41,440 bases of DNA from positions 1 through 41,440 of the forward strand of contig NZ_QTNQ01000034.1 in NCBI RefSeq assembly GCF_018424695.1, given 5' to 3'. Shown here in pieces: positions 24,503-32,949 of the stretch (its first letter is position 1; each line of letters opens with the position of its first letter). The DNA comes from Vannielia litorea. GTDB lineage: Bacteria > Pseudomonadota > Alphaproteobacteria > Rhodobacterales > Rhodobacteraceae. The notes below the pieces were generated by a model. The model did no database searches, was not told the origin of the DNA, and saw nothing but the letters and a program-made list of their open reading frames with translations. The translations under genes were made by a program, and so were the position numbers.

Positions 24503-24943
24503 TTAAGCCGGATCCGAGCGGACGCGGTCAGCGATGACGGCGTCGGCCAGATCGCCGGCAGAGAAGGTGCCGGCCTGTTTGCAGTAGGCGACGATGGGCT
24601 CGTCGGTGCTCACGGCAGCGAGACGCCCGTTCGCGTCCACGGTGAGAGCGGCACCAACGGCATAGGTGCCCGCCGCCATCCGGACCTGGTAGGTCTGGCC
24701 CGGAACCGCCTGGTAGGCGGCGCCGGTGTCACCGGACGCGTAGGCGGTGCTGATGGTCTGGTTGTTGAACTCCAGGTTCGTGAGAACGAAGAGCTCGTTG
24801 AGAGCGTCAGCGGCAACGGCCCGCGTCAGCTCGGCCCCGTCGGAGACCATCAGCTCGCCCGGGGTGTAGGCCCCGGCCAGCGGAAGGTTGACAGTCTCGG
24901 GCTGCGCGCGGCTCGGGCCGCGGTAGATCGCGTAACCAGTCAT
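24503..24943 (-). CDS. Phage head decoration (capsid cement) protein
   Basis: A 146-residue protein with a beta-rich sequence, including AAYQAVPGQTYQVRMAAGTY and VGAALTVDANGRLAAVSTD. That pattern is common in DUF2190-like and gpD-like capsid cement proteins. ATG 24943 has a GGAGG site and lies 3 bp after the protease/scaffold gene, the normal place for a decoration gene. A major capsid gene should follow but does not, so this is the last recognisable head gene of the prophage. Confidence 0.65.
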   Translation of the reverse strand: MTGYAIYRGPSRAQPETVNLPLAGAYTPGELMVSDGAELTRAVAADALNELFVLTNLEFNNQTISTAYASGDTGAAYQAVPGQTYQVRMAAGTYAVGAALTVDANGRLAAVSTDEPIVAYCKQAGTFSAGDLADAVIADRVRSDPA

Positions 24944-24946
24944 TGG

Positions 24947-25336
24947 TTATGCCTCCTTCTTGTCGGCGTTGCCGAGGCCCATGACTTCGTTGAAGTCATA
25001 GACATCCGCACCATCACCCGCGCCCGCACCCGCGTTGGTGAGCCCGGCGGCCTTGCCCGGCTCGGCCTTGGCGGCGAGCTTGCGTGCGGCGTTGAGGGTG
25101 AGCTCACCGGCGGCCTCCTCGTCGAGGATGTTCGCCTTGACGATGGTCTTCACCAGGTCGGCCAGCTCGGCCTTGTCCTTGGCCTCCTGGTTCGCCTTCA
25201 TCTCGGCCAGGTTGTCGGTGAGCGGCTTGACCGCGTTGGTGACGGCCTCGGCGATCTGGTCGCCGATGCCATTGATGCTTTCCTCGAGGCCATTCACCCG
25301 CTCGGAAAGCGCTTCCAGCTGCTTTTCATCAGCCAT
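24947..25336 (-). CDS. Nested in-frame scaffold protein
   Basis: ATG at 25336, in the same frame as the protease gene, is preceded by AAGGAGAAGA at an ideal distance and starts MADEKQLEALSERVNGLEES. It would yield a free 129-residue scaffold, as in lambda C/Nu3 and other phages. The placement between the protease and coiled-coil domains supports real internal initiation. Confidence 0.6.
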   Translation of the reverse strand: MADEKQLEALSERVNGLEESINGIGDQIAEAVTNAVKPLTDNLAEMKANQEAKDKAELADLVKTIVKANILDEEAAGELTLNAARKLAAKAEPGKAAGLTNAGAGAGDGADVYDFNEVMGLGNADKKEA

Positions 25337-26095
25337 CTGGTCTTCTCCTTCGTTGTTGGAGGTGGTTTCCCGCTGCGAGGAGCCCTGAATGGCCTCCATG
25401 AATGCGGTCATGATGCGTTCGATCATGGAGGCGCGCTCCATCTTCTCGACCGCGCGGACGGCCCAATCGGTCGCCCATTCGAGGTCGCGCATGGCATCAT
25501 CCGCGATGACGCTGTTCACGACCTCGATCTCTTCGCCCTTCCGGTTGACCATCATCCCGACGCCCTGGTCGGGCGTGGCGGCGCCCTGCTCGTTCAGCAG
25601 GATGGCGTCGTGGTCGAACCAGATGTTGCGGGCGATGTGCTTGAACCCGGCCCCCTCGGGAGCATCCTCGATGTTGCAGAGGAGCCCGGTGCTGGTGTGG
25701 ATCGGCTCGCCCTTGTTGACGGCCTCCATCAGCTCGCGGCCCGCCTCGGTACGGTTGGCCACCTCGACGTCGATCACCTTGTCGAGGAGGACGCGGCCAT
25801 TCTCCTGCCGCACGTTCTCATTCCAGGCGCCGCACCAGCCGCGGTTGATGCCCTCGGGATCGCTGGCGGAGACGAACTTGCCGTTGACCTCCGGGTGCCC
25901 GAGGGGCGCGGGCGCGCGCTCCAGCGTGGCGTAGGAGTTGGCGATCTCCAGCGCCGGGTACTGGATGTCGTTCATCACGATGTTGTCCGGCAGGGTCGCC
26001 GATGACACCACGATCACGTCGCGGCCATTACGCTTGGCCTTCTTCGGCTTCGAGGTCGCGTTGCTGCGGATGTTGACCCGGATCTGCTTAGGCAT
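24947..26095 (-). CDS. Phage prohead protease (DUF2213-like) with C-terminal scaffold domain
   Basis: A 382-residue protein. The N-terminal half (about 20-210) resembles DUF2213 prohead proteases (LERAPAPLGHPEVNGKFVS, HTSTGLLCNIED, IWFDHDAILLNE). The C-terminal part from residue 254 is a coiled-coil scaffold (ALSERVNGLEESINGIGDQI) rich in Ala, Glu and Lys. An internal ATG with a strong ribosome site begins exactly at the scaffold. Its start overlaps the portal gene by 8 bp. Confidence 0.78.
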   Translation of the reverse strand: MPKQIRVNIRSNATSKPKKAKRNGRDVIVVSSATLPDNIVMNDIQYPALEIANSYATLERAPAPLGHPEVNGKFVSASDPEGINRGWCGAWNENVRQENGRVLLDKVIDVEVANRTEAGRELMEAVNKGEPIHTSTGLLCNIEDAPEGAGFKHIARNIWFDHDAILLNEQGAATPDQGVGMMVNRKGEEIEVVNSVIADDAMRDLEWATDWAVRAVEKMERASMIERIMTAFMEAIQGSSQRETTSNNEGEDQMADEKQLEALSERVNGLEESINGIGDQIAEAVTNAVKPLTDNLAEMKANQEAKDKAELADLVKTIVKANILDEEAAGELTLNAARKLAAKAEPGKAAGLTNAGAGAGDGADVYDFNEVMGLGNADKKEA

Positions 26096-27410
26096 CGTCG
26101 TCGTCCTCTCGGTTCAGTTCGTCCAGCGGCTCGAAGCCGACCTCGGCGCGGATTTCATCAACCTTGAATGCGGGCTCACTGCCCCCCAAGGGGTCGCTGC
26201 CGATCTTGTTGATCTCGGACATGGTCTTGGCGCGCTTCATCCGCTCCTCGGGCGAGGCGTTGAGCAGGCTTTCCCAGTCGATGGTCCAGTCGCGCTCGGG
26301 GATGATCTGGAAACGCTCCAGCCGGTTCAGCAGCTCGCGCAGCGATGGGATGACGATGTGCTCGCGCCGGGCCATGCAGGCCTTCGACCACTCCTTCTGG
26401 TCTTCGGTGGACGCGCGCTCGCCGGTCTGGTTGCCGACGAGGATGCGGATCGGCATGTTGACCGAGGCCGCGAAGCTCTGGACGCTGACGTTGAAGAAGT
26501 GCTCTGGAATTGGCAGCGTCACCGAAGTCGGCTTGGCCTCCATCCCCTGGAGCATGAGAAGCTTGTCAAACCCCTTCTGGAAGTCGTCGACCTGTTCGTT
26601 CAGCGCCTCGAGGAGATCATCAACCGAGACCCCCATGGTCGCGGCCATGTCGGCGAGCTTGGCCTCCTTGTCGACTTCGATGACGGGCGCGCCCTTGGCG
26701 TTCTTCCAGAAGCCCTCGCCGCCGGCGCCCTTGATCTTCTCCGCGTCGACCAGGTCGTTGTAGCCGGGCTCCAGAGCCGAGGGCGCGTGGACGGTCCCAT
26801 CGACTGACCAGATGATGACCCTGTCGGGATGCACCTCGAACTGGCGCTGGCGCTGGTGCTGTTGCTCGACCGCGCCGCCAGTATCGACCGCTGCCTCGTG
26901 GAAGACGAACATGGTCGGGCGCCCGTAGGTCTCCGAGGTCTCGTCCGTATCCCAGCGAGACACCTTCAGCTGACCGGCCCATGCGGGCACGATCTCCACC
27001 AGCCCGTCCAGCCCGCCCGGTACCCGGTCGACGGGCTCTTGGAATCGCTTGCTGTCGGCGAAGCGGAGGATCGCACCGGCGTAGCCCCCGACAAACGAGC
27101 GCCGGTCAGCCTCGACCAGCGCCTGCCATGCTCGGATGTCGGACAGGCGCTGGCGAAGGTCTGCCTCGGTGTCACTCTCGGCCGGTTCCTCGCTCTCCCA
27201 GAAGCTCGGCAGGGTCTCCCAGGTCCGGAGGATGGTCTTGTTGGCCGCCGCAGCCCCGAGCCCGTTGCGGCGATACATGCCGTAGAGCATGTCGAAGGTG
27301 ACATCCTGCGGCCACCCGTAGTCCTTGTAGAAGTTGTGTTTGGCCTCGGGAAACCAGCCCGGCGGAAACATCGTCGAGAAGCGCCGCATGGCGTTGACCA
27401 TCATGTTCAT
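26088..27410 (-). CDS. Phage portal protein (DUF1073-like)
   Basis: A 440-residue protein with portal-type features: the N-terminal WPQDVTFDMLYGMYRRNGLG, a middle with VIIWSVDGTVHAPSALEPGY, SFAASVNMPIRILVGNQTGE, and the C-terminal WTIDWESLLNASPEERMKRA. These match portals of the DUF1073 group. It would form the dodecameric portal ring at the head vertex. The start overlaps the terminase stop in ATGA, and the downstream protease gene overlaps its end. Confidence 0.82.
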   Translation of the reverse strand: MNMMVNAMRRFSTMFPPGWFPEAKHNFYKDYGWPQDVTFDMLYGMYRRNGLGAAAANKTILRTWETLPSFWESEEPAESDTEADLRQRLSDIRAWQALVEADRRSFVGGYAGAILRFADSKRFQEPVDRVPGGLDGLVEIVPAWAGQLKVSRWDTDETSETYGRPTMFVFHEAAVDTGGAVEQQHQRQRQFEVHPDRVIIWSVDGTVHAPSALEPGYNDLVDAEKIKGAGGEGFWKNAKGAPVIEVDKEAKLADMAATMGVSVDDLLEALNEQVDDFQKGFDKLLMLQGMEAKPTSVTLPIPEHFFNVSVQSFAASVNMPIRILVGNQTGERASTEDQKEWSKACMARREHIVIPSLRELLNRLERFQIIPERDWTIDWESLLNASPEERMKRAKTMSEINKIGSDPLGGSEPAFKVDEIRAEVGFEPLDELNREDDDDA

Positions 27411-28744
27411 GCGCGGTTGCCTTTCAGCTTCTGCCGGACGGACTTGCTCAGGAACATCTGCGCCGTCGTCTCTTCTCCGAGCATCAGCTCGGTCAGGGCC
27501 CAGACCAGCGCGTCAGCCCGGTCTGGTGAGCCGGCGCCCTGGTAGCCCTCGGTGGTGAAGGCGGCCATCTGGTCTTCGAGGTCGGAGAAGGCTCCGACAT
27601 GGTGGGCTCGCGCGGGCCGTATGATCTCGCCCCGGTCGTCGGCCTGTTCTTCGTAGAGCGCCGCGATGGGCTCGGCGCGGACGTGCTTGCCGCGGGACGC
27701 TTTGACGAGCTTCACCTTCGCGTTCTGGTCTGCGGTCCTGATGGTGCTCTCGACCATGGCCCCGCCGTAGTTCGCCTCCGCGACGATCAGATCCGCCTTC
27801 CAGCGTCCGTAGGCTTCGACCGCCCGTCGCCCCCAGCCAGCGGGAGACAGGCGGCAGGTGAGGTCCTCAAGGATGTAAGCGTGGCCATCCACCCCCTTGC
27901 CCGCGACGATGATGCCCTGGCTGTCGCCCCCTGCCCCGTCAGAACCCGATGGATCGACCGCGACGACGATGCGGGTCAGTTCGGGTGCCTTTTCCACCCG
28001 CGTGGCGTCCATTCGCTCGATAGGCCAGAGCGTCCCCGGCACCTCGGCCAGGTACTTGCCATCGAGGAAGCGCTGCCTCTGGCGCTCGGGGAGTGTCTCC
28101 AGCTCCTCTAGGTACTCCGGCGGCAGGTTCGGGTTGTCCGCGGGGTTCATCTGCACCCAAGCCCGCGTGCCTGAGGGAAGCGGCAGGCCGTTGTCCGGCC
28201 TCACGCCCTCGACGAACTCCCGATGCGTCCAGTGCGAGCGACCGACCGGGTTGAGGTCGTAGTAGGCCTTGAGCGGGAGCCTATGGCCGTTCACCTTCGT
28301 GATGTTCTGCGCCAGGCGCGTGCGCAGGGTGAGGATCGTCTCGTAGGCGATCTGCGACGTCTCGTTCGGGTAGATCGTCGCGTATTCCTTGCCGAGGATC
28401 TTCTCGACCCTCTCCTTGTCATCGAGGCCCCCGAACCAGACCTCCGAGCCGTTGGGCAGGACCACGAACTGGTCGGCCTTGTTGGGCGTGTACGGCACGC
28501 CGGGAAAGGCCAGCCGCATCATCGTCGGCCATGTGTCCATCATGACCGCCTGGCGCACGTCGATGTTATGCAGCCGGCAGATCAGGTGGCGCGACTCCGG
28601 CGCCGAGAGCGCCCGGGCGGCTACACAGCGGCAGAAGCCGAAAGTCTTGCCGCTTCGCGACCCACCGTAGGCGAGGATGTGGCGCGCAGCCGAGGCGGCT
28701 GCGTCACGCTGTTCGGCCTGCTTGGCCGTGAGCTCAAAGCTCAG
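27407..28744 (-). CDS. Terminase large subunit, probable CTG start
   Basis: The frame is open from a stop inside the small-subunit gene and contains no ATG, GTG or TTG before the conserved N-terminus. The CTG at 28744 gives (M)SFELTAKQAEQ, the usual start of this family, and 445 residues. The Walker A motif HILAYGGSRSGKTFGF lies in the part upstream of the first ATG (28558), so a start there would delete the ATPase. The nuclease-domain acidic residues appear around RIVVAVDPSGSDGAGGDSQG and AGSPDRADALVWALTE. It packages DNA with the small subunit. Confidence 0.85.
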   Translation of the reverse strand: MSFELTAKQAEQRDAAASAARHILAYGGSRSGKTFGFCRCVAARALSAPESRHLICRLHNIDVRQAVMMDTWPTMMRLAFPGVPYTPNKADQFVVLPNGSEVWFGGLDDKERVEKILGKEYATIYPNETSQIAYETILTLRTRLAQNITKVNGHRLPLKAYYDLNPVGRSHWTHREFVEGVRPDNGLPLPSGTRAWVQMNPADNPNLPPEYLEELETLPERQRQRFLDGKYLAEVPGTLWPIERMDATRVEKAPELTRIVVAVDPSGSDGAGGDSQGIIVAGKGVDGHAYILEDLTCRLSPAGWGRRAVEAYGRWKADLIVAEANYGGAMVESTIRTADQNAKVKLVKASRGKHVRAEPIAALYEEQADDRGEIIRPARAHHVGAFSDLEDQMAAFTTEGYQGAGSPDRADALVWALTELMLGEETTAQMFLSKSVRQKLKGNRA

Positions 28745-29255
28745 CGTCCTTGCCTTCGAGGTTCACGGTAATGCTCCCCGTTGCGTTCACCTGCTCCCTG
28801 AAGGCCTGCACGTTCACATGCTTGCCAATCAGCTCGATCCGCCTGACCCGGTCCGAGAGCTTGAGCTTGCGGACGGTGCCGATGCGCTCCCGATCCTCGC
28901 CGCGACCTTCGAAGAGCTCCTCGACGTCGACGCCTGCCACAAGACCCTTGCGCCAGATCTCCGGCCAATCGTGCACCGGTTTCAGGTTCATGCCCTCGTC
29001 GTAGAGATCGGCGAGGTCGGCGTCGGCTTCGTCAGCCAGCCGGGTCAGCACCCAGTCCGATGTGATCTCGGTGCGCTCCGAGCGGGCGGCCTGAGCCTCG
29101 GAGACAGCGGCCGCAACCTTAGCATTCCCCAACAGACGGGAACCTTGCTGCTCTGCGGTCTTGGGGCTGTACCCCGCCCGGATCGCGGCCTGGGTGGCGT
29201 TGAGATCGACGAGGTACTCCTCGACGAAGCGCTGTTGCTTGGGCGTGAGGGCCAT
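28734..29255 (-). CDS. Terminase small subunit
   Basis: The start is placed at ATG 29255 (preceded by GGAGGG), giving 173 residues. The N-terminal helix-turn-helix of the Terminase_2 family is clear: LTPKQQRFVEEYLVDLNATQ, AAIRAGYSPKTAEQQGSRLL. It should recognise the packaging site and load the large subunit. The stop overlaps the start of the large-subunit gene by 11 bp. Confidence 0.88.
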   Translation of the reverse strand: MALTPKQQRFVEEYLVDLNATQAAIRAGYSPKTAEQQGSRLLGNAKVAAAVSEAQAARSERTEITSDWVLTRLADEADADLADLYDEGMNLKPVHDWPEIWRKGLVAGVDVEELFEGRGEDRERIGTVRKLKLSDRVRRIELIGKHVNVQAFREQVNATGSITVNLEGKDAEL

Positions 29256-29310
29256 CACACTGCCCTCCGTTCAAGGGGTGCTGGTGTTCCGGTTCAGATT
29301 CTGGGGGTCC

Positions 29311-29340
29311 GAAAACAAAAAAGGCGGGCTCCGGCCCACC
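29311..29340 (-). terminator. Intrinsic terminator downstream of the SEC-C gene
   Basis: On the minus strand GGTGGGC-CGGA-GCCCGCC is followed by TTTTTTGTTTTC. It sits between the SEC-C gene and the terminase genes, so late transcription must either start after it or read through it. Confidence 0.8.
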
Positions 29341-29460
29341 TCTTGCGATAATGCGAATCTACAGGGTTTTTTGTGCCGGTCAATACGTCGTCACACCTTT
29401 ACTCTGCCTCACTATGGGAAAAACTCCTCAACTTTCGGGGTGTCGCCGAACGCAGTCCAG

Positions 29461-30630
29461 TCATCCACGGACTGACTCTACCACGTCAGCAGTGATGACA
29501 GAAACCCCATCGTCCATGTATTCGCTTGCTGACCGCATCCGGGTCGGCGTTCCACTCATGAGCAATTTCCTGTAGGCGACACGTCGAAGCTCATCGAGCG
29601 CCTCCCACCAACTCGGTCGCAAGTACACGTTTTCGGTCTGGAGAAACAAGAGCCGAACCAAAACATCCGCCTTGCGCTCATCGGGAATGCTCTCGAACGA
29701 GTCCACAAAAGCTGAGGCCGGGCCAACATTGGTGCCAACCCAGCCGAAGACCACAATTGTTTGCCCACCGAAGGTGGTCACATTGACGCTCATGTGTTCG
29801 TAATCCTTGCTCTCGCGGCCGAGCTGCTGCAGCTCCGCCCCTGAAGCGTCGAATTCAGGATGAAAGGCGCCACAAGCTACAACAGGAAGAACGCAGTCAA
29901 AACGGACAGCCAGATAATGGAAAAGGTCCAGTGAGCCCTGGATGAGCAGGTCGTCGAACTCCTTCTTCCACTGCTCGGCGTCCCTCAAGCCAATTCTTAC
30001 TCCAGCCTCATGCAAATGCAGATATTTCTGGATCATTGCTTGCCATTGGAACGGGAGGCCGCGATCCCCCTCTCGCTGAATGGGCACTCCCCTGAGTTGA
30101 ACTTCCTTTGCAAACCTTTCATATGAAATAGCCCGGTAGCTAAAAAGAAACGCCGTGTCTTTGCCCAACGTTAGGGTTTTCCCTTCGATTGGCTTAAACA
30201 GTTCTGTGTCGTGTCTGTTGCAAAATCCGGGGAACACGGATGCGTTCTTCACACCAACCTTACGCGGATTTGGTTGCCCCTGGGACTCGATCATACCTTT
30301 CATGGTGGGCTTTACGGTCAACACGTGGCCCGCTTCTGCAATCTCCGCGATACCACCACTCTTCTGGATCGTATGAGCTTTGATAATCTTCGAACTGCAC
30401 GGGCTATTTTCTTGATCAGGATGAGAACAATAGCCCTCCCGAAGCATCGCAAAAAGCTTACCCTCTGCCTCGAAGATATTGACTGGGTCCTGATGCTCTC
30501 GATCCAAGTGGCACTTCTTGTACTTTTGACCTGATCCGCACCAACACGTCTCATTGCGCCCCATCTTCTCGACTGGCGTTATTGGGTCAACTTTAAGCGC
30601 TGGAGCGCGAAGGGAACTGTGAGGTGCCAT
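29461..30630 (-). CDS. SEC-C motif protein (candidate prophage moron)
   Basis: A 389-residue protein whose N-terminus carries a SEC-C zinc motif (MGRNETCWCGSGQKYKKCHL). Two further Cys/His clusters follow, CSSKIIKAHTIQKSGG and VFPGFCNRHDTELFKPIE, which could form another zinc site. The long C-terminal part is unrecognised. ATG 30630 or ATG 30564 could be the start. Base composition is lower in GC than neighbours and it has its own terminator, the hallmarks of a moron inserted between replication and packaging genes. A defence or host-takeover role is inference. Confidence 0.7.
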   Translation of the reverse strand: MAPHSSLRAPALKVDPITPVEKMGRNETCWCGSGQKYKKCHLDREHQDPVNIFEAEGKLFAMLREGYCSHPDQENSPCSSKIIKAHTIQKSGGIAEIAEAGHVLTVKPTMKGMIESQGQPNPRKVGVKNASVFPGFCNRHDTELFKPIEGKTLTLGKDTAFLFSYRAISYERFAKEVQLRGVPIQREGDRGLPFQWQAMIQKYLHLHEAGVRIGLRDAEQWKKEFDDLLIQGSLDLFHYLAVRFDCVLPVVACGAFHPEFDASGAELQQLGRESKDYEHMSVNVTTFGGQTIVVFGWVGTNVGPASAFVDSFESIPDERKADVLVRLLFLQTENVYLRPSWWEALDELRRVAYRKLLMSGTPTRMRSASEYMDDGVSVITADVVESVRG

Positions 30631-30745
30631 GCTTTGAACATAGTAAACCCCAGCGCCGGTAAAAGCCGAAAATTCGGCGAGCGTAGACCGCCATTACGAT
30701 CTACTGCTCTGACGGGCTAAGGAATCGGCCAGCTGCAATCTGGTG

Positions 30746-31420
30746 TCACGTGCCTGCCCGGTGCGCAAGCTCATCCAGACCTTCCCGCAACCGCTCCATG
30801 TAGCGATAGAACGCCCGCGACCCCTTGCAGCCCTCCATCGCTCGGATCGACCGGTTCTCGAGGACAACGTGGGCGATGTACGGCCAGTGGCGCGCTGAGA
30901 CATGCCGCGCGACCGCGTGATAGCCCCCGATCCGATCGACCATGATCGCCACGCTCTGGTCGGGTTTCGGGCTGGTATCGACCTGGACCTTTTTGATGGC
31001 CGGGGCCGTGCGCTGTGTATTCTCCCATGCGTTCCGGAGCATCATCGCAGCTTTGGCCTGGCGGGCGGTGAGTTTGCCCTGCTGCTCGTAGCGCTCGATC
31101 CAGCAGAGGCGGCGGGCCCGCTTGACCCCGTTTGGATTGACCTTGCGGCCAGTCCGGGCGTCGAACTGGTAGGCGGGCTCGATGGTCGGGCTGTAGCCGT
31201 TGCTGCGCATCCAGTCGGCCGTGGCCTGCCGGGCCCGGGCTACGCGGCGCTGGCGCTCCCTCGGGCCGACGTTCGGATCCTCCGGCCCGAGCACGAGAAC
31301 CCGCAGCCGCCGGTCCTGTCGGAGGTCTTCGCGGAACTCGGCGAGGATCTGCGGCACGTCGCCAAGTACGGCGAGAGTTGCCGGGCCGAGGTCCCATGGT
31401 GATTTCTTCTGCTCGCTCAT
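30746..31420 (-). CDS. Phage hypothetical protein (DUF6456-like?)
   Basis: ATG 31420 overlaps the stop of the DUF1376 gene as ATGA, giving 224 residues (MSEQKKSPWDLGPATLAVLG). The middle (LCWIERYEQQGKLTARQAKA) and end (AMEGCKGSRAFYRYMERLRE) resemble regulatory proteins of roseobacter phages, perhaps DUF6456; that assignment is weak. It is the last gene of the long early operon. Confidence 0.55.
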   Translation of the reverse strand: MSEQKKSPWDLGPATLAVLGDVPQILAEFREDLRQDRRLRVLVLGPEDPNVGPRERQRRVARARQATADWMRSNGYSPTIEPAYQFDARTGRKVNPNGVKRARRLCWIERYEQQGKLTARQAKAAMMLRNAWENTQRTAPAIKKVQVDTSPKPDQSVAIMVDRIGGYHAVARHVSARHWPYIAHVVLENRSIRAMEGCKGSRAFYRYMERLREGLDELAHRAGT

Positions 31421-32364
31421 GCGCCCTCGCTCGTCGCGTTGTTGATTTCTGCCTCGGTCACCAGCCCGGCCTGCAGGCATTCGAACTTCATCTGCTCAGT
31501 GAGGCCGAAGACGCGGCCGCCCTTGATCTTCGCTGCCCAGAACTCGAGCTTCTGCTGCCTCGTGGCCCTATCGTCCTTCGGCGGCGGGAAGTTCTTCCAC
31601 GCTGCCTCGCAGAGCCAGTTGTCGGAGAATTTCACCTTGTCGCGGTCGTAGGTCGCCGAGGCCGTGGCGTATCGCCGGGCCGCTGCCGTCAGGTCTGCCG
31701 GTTGGCATCCGCCTCGAACGGCTCGGTCCCAAGCCTCCCGGCCCCGGTCGGTTTCCCGGGGTTTCGGATGGGCCTTCAGGAAATCCTCATAGCCGTCGTC
31801 GTCGCGCGCGCTGCGCGCTGATAACAACGAAGATGATTTATCATCTGAGTTGTTATTACTCTTGGTCTCTTGGAATGGATACCGCCCCGGAACTTCCGTG
31901 GATGCATCCGCGGTTGGCGGTGGTTCTTTGTTTTTCAGAGACTTACCAGATTTTTCTTGCGTTTCTGTGGGGGTCATTCGCGCACCACCATGGCGCGCAA
32001 CTGCCTCGTTTTTTTGATCACCTCCGCCCTTCCGGGCACTCTGCGACTTCAAGAATTTCTCGGTTTTGACGGCCTCGATGGAAAGGCGATCATTCTTCCA
32101 ATTGCCTTCTGCCACCTCGAAGAAGGGCTCGATGGTCGGCCGGATGCGCCGCTTCCATGTCTGGGGCGTGGCGCGAGCAATCCTTGCCAGCTTGCGGTCG
32201 TCGTCAGGGAGGCTGCACTCCTCACGCCCCCACATGGCAGACAACAAAAGGAAGTAGGCCCCGATCTCATCTGCGGACAGTTCGAGGGTCTTGCGCACGA
32301 ACGCATCCACCCACATCGGCAGCGCGTACTTGGTTCGAGCCTTCTGAGCGTTGAAAGAGCTCAA
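31417..32364 (-). CDS. DUF1376-type phage replication protein
   Basis: The start is placed at TTG 32364, preceded by GGAGG that overlaps the end of the upstream gene, giving 315 residues. The N-terminal domain is DUF1376/replisome-organiser-like: TKYALPMWVDAFVRKTLELS, ADEIGAYFLLLSAMWGREEC, then SLPDDDRKLARIARATPQTW. A low-complexity Ser/Lys/Pro linker (about 110-195) leads to a C-terminal region with WDRAVRGGCQPADLTAAARRY. Such proteins recruit helicase or bind the phage origin. No origin repeats were identified in the linker DNA. Confidence 0.72.
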   Translation of the reverse strand: MSSFNAQKARTKYALPMWVDAFVRKTLELSADEIGAYFLLLSAMWGREECSLPDDDRKLARIARATPQTWKRRIRPTIEPFFEVAEGNWKNDRLSIEAVKTEKFLKSQSARKGGGDQKNEAVARHGGARMTPTETQEKSGKSLKNKEPPPTADASTEVPGRYPFQETKSNNNSDDKSSSLLSARSARDDDGYEDFLKAHPKPRETDRGREAWDRAVRGGCQPADLTAAARRYATASATYDRDKVKFSDNWLCEAAWKNFPPPKDDRATRQQKLEFWAAKIKGGRVFGLTEQMKFECLQAGLVTEAEINNATSEGA

Positions 32365-32365
32365 G

Positions 32366-32629
32366 CTATGCCTCCAGCCCCATAAGGGCTTCCTCAATGG
32401 CTATTTGGCGGCAGCGCCGCCAGGTCCGGCGGAGGACGCGACGCCACCGCTCATCGCCCCGTTTGATGCGCCGCCGTGCCTTGGCCAGCCGCTTCCGAAG
32501 GTGCTTCGGTACCGCGCGCCAATGCACGCCGCAGATCCATTCCTCACCATCGTGGATAGGTGGCTCTCCTTTCCGCTGGCCGCGGGTGCGGTGGCAGCCA
32601 GGGCAAAGACAGGTTAACCGCCGCGTCAT
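32366..32629 (-). CDS. Small zinc-finger-like phage protein (87 aa)
   Basis: ATG 32629 overlaps the upstream stop as ATGA. The 87-residue product has a likely zinc site (RRLTCLCPGCHRTRGQRKG then EEWICGVHWRAVP) and a very basic tail (RKRLAKARRRIKRGDERWRR). It probably binds nucleic acid. It is a standard small early-operon gene without an assigned function. Confidence 0.6.
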   Translation of the reverse strand: MTRRLTCLCPGCHRTRGQRKGEPPIHDGEEWICGVHWRAVPKHLRKRLAKARRRIKRGDERWRRVLRRTWRRCRQIAIEEALMGLEA

Positions 32630-32949
32630 GTCGCCTCCTCCAGGCTCACGCTCTCGCAGCCCAGATCGGGGTGGCAGCGCAGGTTTCCCTTCGGCAGGAG
32701 CACCGTGATCGGGCATTCGAGCTCGTGGTCATAGATCAGGTAGTACGGCGCGCCCGAGATCTGGAAGCGCCACAGGCGCCGCCCTGTCCGGCTGATGCGC
32801 TGGACATATGTGACAACCCGCTCGTCGCCTTCCTGGACTGCCTTGGAAAGGACCAGCCACAGAACCTTGGGCTTGATGTGATCGCCGATGCGCTCCCTCA
32901 CCCGCTGCGCGAAGTGGAGGTAGCAGCCCTTGGTGTCAGGCGCATTCAT
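32626..32949 (-). CDS. Hypothetical early phage protein (107 aa)
   Basis: ATG 32949 overlaps the upstream stop as ATGA. The 107 residues include FAQRVRERIGDHIKPKVLWL and GAPYYLIYDHELECPITVLL, a compact alpha/beta pattern. No family is recognised with confidence. Overlaps on both sides argue that it is expressed. Confidence 0.55.
   Translation of the reverse strand: MNAPDTKGCYLHFAQRVRERIGDHIKPKVLWLVLSKAVQEGDERVVTYVQRISRTGRRLWRFQISGAPYYLIYDHELECPITVLLPKGNLRCHPDLGCESVSLEEAT

Noticed and set aside
24392..26005. A 537-codon plus-strand frame opposite the protease/scaffold and decoration genes
   Set aside because: It is antisense to recognised phage head genes and its His/Asp/Val-rich translation shows no family features.
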